From assembly GCF_000003195.3 (NCBI RefSeq), contig NC_012879.2, positions 33,664,575 to 33,728,574 of the forward strand: 64,000 nt of DNA. The letters run 5' to 3'. Origin of the DNA: Sorghum bicolor. Lineage: Eukaryota > Streptophyta > Magnoliopsida > Poales > Poaceae. This document shows, piece by piece, positions 56,570-64,000 of this stretch (position 1 is the first letter of the stretch; every line of letters begins with the position of its first letter). Both the position numbers and the translations under genes were made by a program. The notes under the pieces were generated by a model, which was not told where the DNA came from, did not search any database, and saw nothing but the letters and a program-made list of their open reading frames with translations.

Positions 56570-57250
56570 CAAGTGTCTTTGATATTGCTCTAGCTTTTTT
56601 CATTGCACAATATTCACGTTGCTTCCTATTTCTTTCATCTCTTTGTTCAGTGTTTTTCTCGGCCCTTTTACGAGCGCGGTATTCACATTGTTTTCTATTC
56701 CTCCCTTCCCTCTTTATTCTCTCTTCATCTACCGATGTTCTATCAGTGGCTGTGAAATATAGTGTGTGTTATTAGTTTCAGATTTTGTTTGGGAAACTAA
56801 CCAATATAGATGGTCGCGAACATACCATGTCCGATAGTGTTTGATATGTCGTAAAGTGTAGGGTGGGTTTGTCGCCGGACCTGTAGCAGGCCCATCGATG
56901 ATGGCATTCATGTTAATCTACAATAGAAAACACGAAGCAAGTATACTTACTGTGTTCATCATGGCGTTCGTTGTCTGACCTAGTGCGTCAGCGTTTCCCC
57001 CTACGGGGCGCCCCTGTCCGCGTTTGACGTCACGCCCTGGCCGCGCTCCGGTGTCGCGTCCTGGCCGCGCGCCTGTTTGCGAGCCCCTGGCCGCACGTGG
57101 AGTCAGGCGGCCAGGGCGTGAAGTCTTGGCGGTGCCCCAACGATCCTCTGGCCGCAAGCCCCTGGTCGCGCGCCCCGTCTGGCCCGGCAAGCCCAGGCCG
57201 CGGGCCCTCGTCGTGGACAGGAGAATGCGAACAGAGGGAAGATACACGGT
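56570..57250 (-). pseudogene. Minus-strand gene relic with KR/RxxREYxARKRAEK-type repeats
   Basis: At 56750-56570 the minus strand encodes a charged repeat, EGRNRKQCEYRARKRAEK followed by ERNRKQREYCAMKKARA. Such arrays resemble the N-termini of some Helitron-type and related transposon proteins. Upstream, 56911-56820 encodes MNAIIDGPATGPATNPPY with a donor-like tg/gtatgttcg at its end. A GC-rich frame (57247-56918) with repeated GARPGRD precedes it. The pieces do not join cleanly in frame, so this is a degraded fragment. The assignment to a transposon is weak. Confidence 0.35.
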
Positions 57251-57299
57251 CGTGCGTGAGAGGGAGGTGGGGGCGGACTGAGGGATGAATGAGGTGAGT

Positions 57300-58930
57300 G
57301 ATGAGTTTGATCCAAGCCTTTATGACCGTTGGATGTGATTGAGTTAGGGGAATGATAGATTAGAGTTAATATTGTCCCTTAATTTTGGGAGATAGATCTT
57401 CCTTGGTGGAATTTTTCGTGTGTACTTAGTGTAGCTTATAACTGTAGTAGTAGATTATAGGATGCATTTAGTTAAGTTCATAACTGATGGATAATATAGT
57501 AGTGGAGATTTGTGGTATATCTCAGTAACTACACCCGTGCCTTTTTACCTTATACAAATTAGAACTGAGGCTTGATCACTATGATTTCGTGTTAAATTAT
57601 GTTTTTATGATTTTTTTGTATACATATATGATGGCAATCCAACTTGAATACCTCTCATCCAATTTGGTATATGTTGTTGACAACAACGATCCCATGTGGT
57701 CAGGATGTTCGAAAACGAGAAATCAGGTTCTTAGTTTTCTAGGAAGAGAAGAACTGATCGGAGCCGCGTCTCCGACGGGGGATGCTTGGGTGAGTGATAG
57801 GAATAACCCTCCAGCTGGATAGGAATCAATTCGAATCGCCGTCTCTCCTGGATAGTGAGAACTTGACAGAGCAGCGGCAAACGTAGCATCCACTAAGTAC
57901 AATGGTTCTTGATAATGATAATGATGATAGCAAAAAAGATCATATGATGAATTTGATATGGTTATTATTGTTTATAATAATCAAGTGAAGTGCTTAGTCT
58001 AGGTGCTAATCTAGTGGTAGGCAAAAGATGATTAATATGATGCCTTTACAAATGGTGTAGTATCTACTTAAGCTTTGGGCAAATATTGAGTCGAGCCAGC
58101 TACACTTTATACTCAGCCTTGCATGATTCTTGGTGTCTTTTATATTTTACTAGACGGGTAAGTCTAGCTGAGTACATCATCGTACTCAGGGTTTATTCCC
58201 ACCTATTGCAGATGATGTCTTTTATGATGGATTCTGCAAGACCTGTCTCCATCCCACTGGGGATGAGGACTAAACCGTTGGGCACGGTTCTCTAACGACT
58301 TCATACCCCGTTGCTTTTGGATGGACGTGATGAGACTATGGCAATAACAAGAACTTTGGAATATGTGTTGTAAACTATTTTGCTTCCGCTACTGTGAACT
58401 TGTGTTGTAACAACTAAGTACTCCGATGTGGTGCCGCTTCGTCGGCACTGAATGACTATGTAACATTCGCTGTATTATGTTGAACTATTACGATATTGTT
58501 TTGTTGCAAGTTGGTTTGAAATCCTTCGTAATTTCAGTTGACTACCAGGATTATATGGGCTCAAGTCTAGAAACTTGATTGCTAGTCGATCGTTTCTACA
58601 CTTGAACTCTTATAATTTGGTCGGTTCTGTGACATGTGATGGGGGTTGTATTCTTGTGACAACGACCTTTTCTCCAATCTACACATGGTTAGAATAAATA
58701 ATATATATGTATACACAAACCTGTGAGATGGCAGGGTTCCAGAATGATGGATCTTGAATGTTCAAGCACCCTGGGTTCTAAAATCTTGTGGAATCATGTC
58801 GCAAGGTCGAAGTGGCATCTGATGTCATGTCTATTCCATACTCAACAGAACAAAGGGGTAATCCTACTAAAGCTAGTCATACACAATAGCAGACATCAAC
58901 ATCATTATTAGAATCTTTACGCCAATTGCT
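57300..58930. other. Probable LTR fragment, boundaries unclear
   Basis: The composition and phrases such as gagtacatcatcgtactcagg (58170-58195) and ggttctgtgaca (about 58622-58633) resemble the U5 end of Tekay-type LTRs. I could not find a matching second copy or a duplication. The ORFs are short and unsupported. Confidence 0.35.
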
Positions 58931-60583
58931 TTCCCGGCAACGGTGCCAAAAATGCTTGTTGGCATTTCTTAACACAATCACCAAAGATAGACAAAAAATC
59001 CTAATCCCCAGCAATAGTGCTAGAAATGCTTAATGACATTCGTTAGTGCAAAAAAATATATAAAATATTCTGCAAGCGCATAGAACATCATCGTAGCATT
59101 TTACCGGGAGTATTCCACGTATCGTTATTTGTAATTTACCATAGGGAAGCGGGGTTAAGAATTTTGATAATTCACTTTCCTACATCTACTAACTTAGAGT
59201 ATCAAATAAACTAAAGGATGGATAAATGACATACTATAATATAAATGAATATGACTTTGTTCTACTTCAATATTATGAACTAAAGGAGGATTCTTGGTAA
59301 TTCTCTAATTATGCTTCTAATTGTTCTTCTAATTATCTTTGTTCTTCAATATTATGAATATGACTTTGTTCTACTTCAATATATTGCTTATGACTTTGCT
59401 CTACTTGCTTATATTCAAGATTATATTGTTCTTAGTTTATCATAGTTATGTACTTGGCTTAGTTAGATTGGATCTATATACATGCTTACGATCGTATAGC
59501 GTTTATCCATCGGATCCATGGGTAAATGAAAGATATTGTGTAGGCGTGGTGCTTATACCGTATTTATCCGCGATTGTACCCAATATGCCAGATCGTGGGG
59601 TAGTTCGTGATAGTGACAGCTTCATTGATTCTTATATAGTCCCCCTCTCGTGTATTGGGCTGGCAGAGCAATATTATTACAGGGGAGTGATTGCTATGTT
59701 TCTCATTTACGTTGCTAATATCACTATGGATGGGCGTAGTCTTGTCTCGCAATGATTGCTAAGTATGCTTGCACTAATTATGATAATGCTAGACTATATA
59801 GTTGAGGATAACTTAGGAAATATTCTTGTAGTTCGTTCTAATACCATGCTAATGACTTTCTAGAGTATCTAATTGAGGTGCTTATCATATTTATATGTGG
59901 CTAATCAGATTAATTATCTTTGTCACTATTCATTATTTTATATATCCTTTATGTGACACTTATCCCTGTATGAAAGAGTTAGATACAATGTTCGCAATTA
60001 TACATGCAATGATAGATACTCAATCTCATATTCTATTCTGTAGTCAATATTGATGATTGTTAATCCCTTCCCAGTGGTAAAAATATAAATAACGATACCT
60101 GGAATACTTCCCGGTTATAATGCTACATCGGTATTAATCTGTGCGCTTGCAGATCCCATTCATTATTTATTTAGAAGAGCAATTGCATATTTCAATACCG
60201 CGTCTCTCATGTCATGCTGGGGATGACAACTTGGCTTAAGTGGTGTGAGGGATAGGTTTGGCATTTTTGGCACCGTTACTAGAATTAGAGAACTAAGTCT
60301 ACTTTTGGTAATGATGTTAAGAATACCCAACAAGCATTTTTGGCGCCGTTGCCGGACAAGGTTGATTACTAATCAAGAATGGAATAAAGGATTTTGAGTT
60401 ATCATTCGCATCACTAATATGATTGAGCTTATTAGTTCTCTCATACAGTTTTACCCCGATATTTTTCAATTTTATCTTATGCAGGGGAATGTATGAATAG
60501 AAGACATCTTTCAGGAAATTTTGTTGACAATCCCGAAGCCTTGTTCAAGAAGACAAGAGCCAAGCTCAAGAAGAGATCATCAA
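58931..60583. mobile_element. Two Athila-type LTR remnants in inverted, outward-facing arrangement
   Basis: A primer-binding-like site on the minus strand (58931-58948) adjoins reverse LTR text (58957 to about 59200). A plus-strand LTR portion (about 59400-60332) ends cccaaca before agcatttttggcgccgttgcc (60333-60353). The two inner parts are imperfect inverted copies: 59065-59150 pairs with about 60075-60160 (tgcaagcgca against tgcgcttgca). Text at 59540-59660 matches the F LTR at 11260-11380. A second degenerate primer-binding-like site lies at about 60262. Element D cuts the right side at 60584. Confidence 0.65.
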
Positions 60584-63341
60584 TGTAACACCCAAAATTT
60601 GATTTTCAAATAATAGGATTTAATTTAATTTATTTAAGTATTGTTGTGGGCATTTAATCTAGTAAATAAATAATTTTTGTCAAATTAAAAACTCATCATA
60701 AGTTTAGAAACTTCAATCTTGCATTCATGCTGGAGCATAGTATTTTTTTGTGTGTTGTTCCTATTTTTATTTTATTTGTTTGTGCTTTCAAAATGCTATT
60801 TGGAAAAGGTTTTGGAAAAGAAAACAGAAAAGAAATTGGAAAAAAAAGAGAAAGGGGGAAGCCCTCCCAGTCGGCCTGGCGGCCCAGCCAGCGCCTGGCC
60901 CAACGCGCTCTCAGCCCAGTGGCCAGGCCCGCACGCGCAGCGCTCCCTCCCCCTCCTCTCCGCTCGCTGACATCCTGGGGCCGCATGTCAGCGCTTCCAT
61001 CTCCCTCTGTTAGTAACCAAGCCGGACACGGCCGGGAGCCAATCGAACCCGATTTCTCGGGATTACTTGCCAAACGCGTTAGCCGAGCCCCTATATAATC
61101 CCTAGCATCGCCCCCGCGCGTGTTTCCCATCTTCGCCACGCGAAATCCGTGCCCCTATATAATCCCTAGCATCGCCCCCGCGCGTGTTTCCCATCTTCGC
61201 CACGCGAAATCCGTGCCCTAGCTACAGCAGACGGGATCTCGCCGCAAGCCGAGCGCCTTGCCACGCGCCGCGAGCTCCTCCCGTCGTTCTTCGGCCCCAG
61301 CAAAGCACCTCCTCGAGTTCGCGGTGAGCTCCTCGTTCCGATGGTGTTTTTCTTTCTTGAAACGGTGAGCACCGGCCGGATGATGGCTCTGCGTGACCAG
61401 GGAGCCGCCCAGGAAGCCTGCCAACCGTTCAACCGAAGATCAACGGCCAAGATTAAAACATACCCCTTCGCTGCGCATTTTCGTTAAGAGTCCCTGGAGA
61501 TTTCGCTATTCAACCCGCAGTCCCTAGCGCCCTGAGTAAAATACGTTTTCTAATGCCAAAGGCGTATTCGTGACCGGTTAATGGAAAAATGCGCTTTCTG
61601 CTATTTACAAGTTTGCCACTGATATTGTTTTGCTCATAAAATATTCATTATAACTCCGTTTTTGTCCATTCAAATTTCGTTAGATTCGTATTTCCGAGCT
61701 CTACATGTTAGAATTATTTATTCTCTGTGTTGAAACTTTTAATTTCCTGGTATTATTTAGTTAATCATTTCTCTATAGGAAATCTTAGAAAATTCATATC
61801 TTTCTCGTTTTAATTCCGATTTTCGTGAAATTTACGTTCGTGTGATCGTAGCGCTGCGTAGAATATTTTGATAAACTTTTATATTTGTTTTACCACTGTT
61901 TGGTGTATTGTTCTAATTATATCTTGTTTGCTTCGTGTATAATTGTCTACATTGGATTGCGTGTTGTTGATTGATGATTGGGATTAGACGGTGAGCCGTA
62001 CGTTGGTGCTCAAGATCATGCATTTGAAGACCAGCAGGCTCAGGAGAGCTTTGATCAAGGCAAGTATAACTTGGGATCATCCTTGTTACCTACACACAAT
62101 TAATATAACATTTATCATATGCATGCTATCACCTTGATGACCTTAGCAAAATCATAGATGATTGTTACCCTGAATTCCTTGTTACCTATTTGGATATGCA
62201 TTTGGGTAGTTCTTGCTAGTGCTTGATTATTAATCCATGATCTTGTAACATGAATATTGAATATACAATAAACAATAAAATAAGCTTTCCAGCAACTTGA
62301 ATATAAAGGGTGGAAAGAACTCTAGCTTTTGCTAGATTGATCTTGACCCTCCATAAGGACTTATCCCTTGGCAAAAGCTGGGACAACTCATACAATCATG
62401 AGGGCTATATGGCTCTGGCTTTAGCTCAGTATGAAGAACTTTTCTAGCTTGTTAGAGGTTCCCCGAAAGGGTGGAGGGGCTGAACCGACACGGGTATAGT
62501 GCGAGCCCCTGTCCCTATGTGTATAGGCTGCGCGTCATTGTGCCATTCGGAAGGGGGGTATCTATATCTGCTCGCAAAGGAAACCTTGCGGCCCTAACAT
62601 GTTAGATGAACTTTTGAAAGGCTTCATAGTGATCCCTGCCGACCTCCCTAGGAAGGGGGTTAAGAGACTAGCTACCTCGGGCGTAAGGGTAAATCATGAC
62701 TCATGGGTAAAGATGTACAACCTCTGCAGAGTGTTAAATCTGGTATACTAGCTGTGCCCACGGATACGGGCGGCCCGGAAAACTGATGGAATAGATGGAC
62801 ACTGATGAACATGATTAATGATAATAAAGGATGGTTTATTATGTTGTTTATATGTTTTATTCTTAATTCTTGTATACATTGATCATGTGGTTATGGAATT
62901 TATTATGCTACTTTGACATTTGCTATTCAATGATTAAATATGCTATTCACATATAAAAGCTAAATGAAGTCAAACCAGTGTCAGCTTATTGAGCCTCATG
63001 AACCCCTGGTTATACTTGTTGAGTACGATATGTGCTCACTCTTGCAATTTCCCAACACCTCAGGATATGATAATGAAGATGACTGGAATGAGGACTATCG
63101 CTATGAGTACTAGGTTTGGAGTCAACCAGTCAACAGTGTCCCTGTGTGGAGCTTCCGTTGAGAGCGTTGTTTATTTCGTGCTATCATTTTTGTATGAGAC
63201 TATGTGATATATTATATTCCGCTATGTAATAAACACTGCAATGGTACATTTGAGATTTGTCTACTTATGTGTGCGACTATTCCTGGGGCACATATGAGTC
63301 TTTTATGCATCCTGTTTTGTTCTTAAAATATGGGTGTGACA
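60584..63341 (+). repeat. Element D 5' LTR (2758 bp)
   Basis: The start and end resemble A and B. The GC-rich middle (about 60860-61460) is different from both. The conserved block gggtaaatcatgactcat with cctctgcagagtgt lies at about 62690-62735. It contains a duplicated core promoter at 61087-61214. ORFs within it are not supported as genes. Confidence 0.85.
61087..61214 (+). promoter_or_regulatory. Exact 64-bp tandem duplication carrying the TATA box of D
   Basis: 61087-61150 and 61151-61214 are identical by eye. Each begins gcccctatataatcc, so two TATA boxes (about 61091-61099 and 61155-61163) stand 64 bp apart. A third partial gcccta follows. Confidence 0.9.
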
Positions 63342-63344
63342 AAT

Positions 63345-63356
63345 TGGTATCAGAGC
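63345..63356 (+). other. Primer-binding site of element D
   Basis: tggtatcagagc is the canonical initiator methionine tRNA site, three bases after the LTR end. Confidence 0.88.
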
Positions 63357-64000
63357 TTTGTTGACTGTCGGACGCAAGCCTAGTTATAAATTGGCTGTCT
63401 TAAGGTTTTGAAATTGCTATAAAATCCTTGCCCTATAAACCTTGATATTTTCTTCTACACTATATCCTATTCATCCTCACCTTGTTGCTAATTTTAAAGA
63501 CTTGTTCTCATCCCCACTTCTTGCTTTGAATATGCTTTTAGAACCTTCTCATACCACCTTCTGGCATCGTTGAAATAGGAGTTATAGGATCTTTACCCTT
63601 AATAGGAAGAGAACGTTAGTACCGCAAGTTGAGTCAATGCTTGAAGTGTGAAACCTTTGATGCTTGGTTTGGTTTGTTATTATGCTTATGCTCGATTTGG
63701 ATCTTTGTAATGAGTGTAATGATCTTGTGGATTTTCCCTACAATTTCATTTAGTCTATAGGCCTAAGGCATAAGGATTAATGGACTAAATAGTCGGGTTT
63801 GGATAAAATTCTGTTTTTGTCCTTGCTGTGTTTCTGGAGCAGTCTGCAATGATTCTGGTGTAAATCAAATTCTGATCGTGCAATGTTCATCAAAATTTTC
63901 TCGGAACAAGTAGACTTTCATATCTTTCCAGTGCCTTAAGAATGACCATATTATCTATTATGAGCTGTGAGTTATGACTGTTTAAAGTTGAGGTTTCTGC
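63357..64000 (+). other. Element D leader
   Basis: It matches A 7921-8400 in order and lacks the ORF present in B at this place. It ends within the first leader repeat. No coding sequence is seen. Confidence 0.7.

Larger units (their letters stand above)
60584..64000 (+). mobile_element. Element D: Tekay-type LTR element, left part only
   Basis: D starts TGTAACACCC after atcaa (60579-60583). Its LTR ends GGGTGTGACA at 63341 and is followed by the primer-binding site tggtatcagagc. The interior (63357-64000) matches the leader of A. The remainder lies outside the window, so a target-site duplication cannot be checked. Confidence 0.88.

Noticed and set aside
56918..56960. Short intron with gtaagt donor and ttgtag acceptor
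   Set aside because: It would be only about 40 bases long, too short for a typical plant intron, and the frames on its sides do not give a clear protein.
57330..58640. Solo LTR with tgtga duplication
   Set aside because: No proper TG start follows the left tgtga, so the duplication could not be confirmed.

Overview
The window is plant nuclear DNA, almost certainly from a grass. Most of it is nested Ty3/gypsy LTR retrotransposons of the Tekay (chromovirus), Athila and Tat types, with GC-rich gene-like islands and no bacterial operon features. The genus cannot be read from the sequence.

Layout. 1-4265 and 51542-60583 are the host locus. It holds AT-rich spacer, a 110-bp tandem duplication, GC-rich islands, a MITE-like element, LTR relics and weak gene relics. 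A 47.3-kb nest (4266-51536, 5-bp duplication ctcca on both sides) splits this locus. The nest contains: element A (Tekay-type, long LTRs, degenerate internal region); element F (Athila-type, 10459-19756, duplication gccat) inside the integrase of A; element B (A-related, 22121-49194, duplication atggt/atggc) inside the 3' LTR of A; element C (Tat-type, 23087 to about 44914) inside the LTR of B; and element E (Athila-type, minus strand, 32827-41970, duplication ctaat) inside C. A further element D starts at 60584 and leaves the window.

Element C is the most interesting. Its sense strand carries gag, protease, RT, two RNase H domains and integrase, all broken by stops and frameshifts. Its antisense strand carries a separate gene. 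I read six exons with five short introns, about 947 codons, a plant mobile domain, a proline-rich linker and a coiled coil. The gene has its own TATA box and is interrupted only by one nonsense codon and the insertion of E. The hexamer GCCGAT/ATCGGC is scattered densely through all of C, in every reading frame and in its LTRs. In several noncoding places it forms inverted pairs: two upstream of the antisense promoter, two between the convergent stop codons and one in each U5. This looks like a retrotransposon-borne protein with a matching family of DNA or RNA sites, although that link is inference.

The two Athila-type elements E and F share two more unexplained structures. One is a paired GC-rich 12-mer with a fixed 20-21 bp spacing; it lies upstream of the TATA box in their LTRs and occurs again upstream of a second TATA box before the 3' ORF. 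The other is a set of small hairpins with a constant AAGT loop and covarying stems near the 3' end. Elements A, B and D share LTR ends but have different GC-rich middle modules. B also carries an uncharacterised 241-codon reading frame (one internal stop) directly after its primer-binding site.
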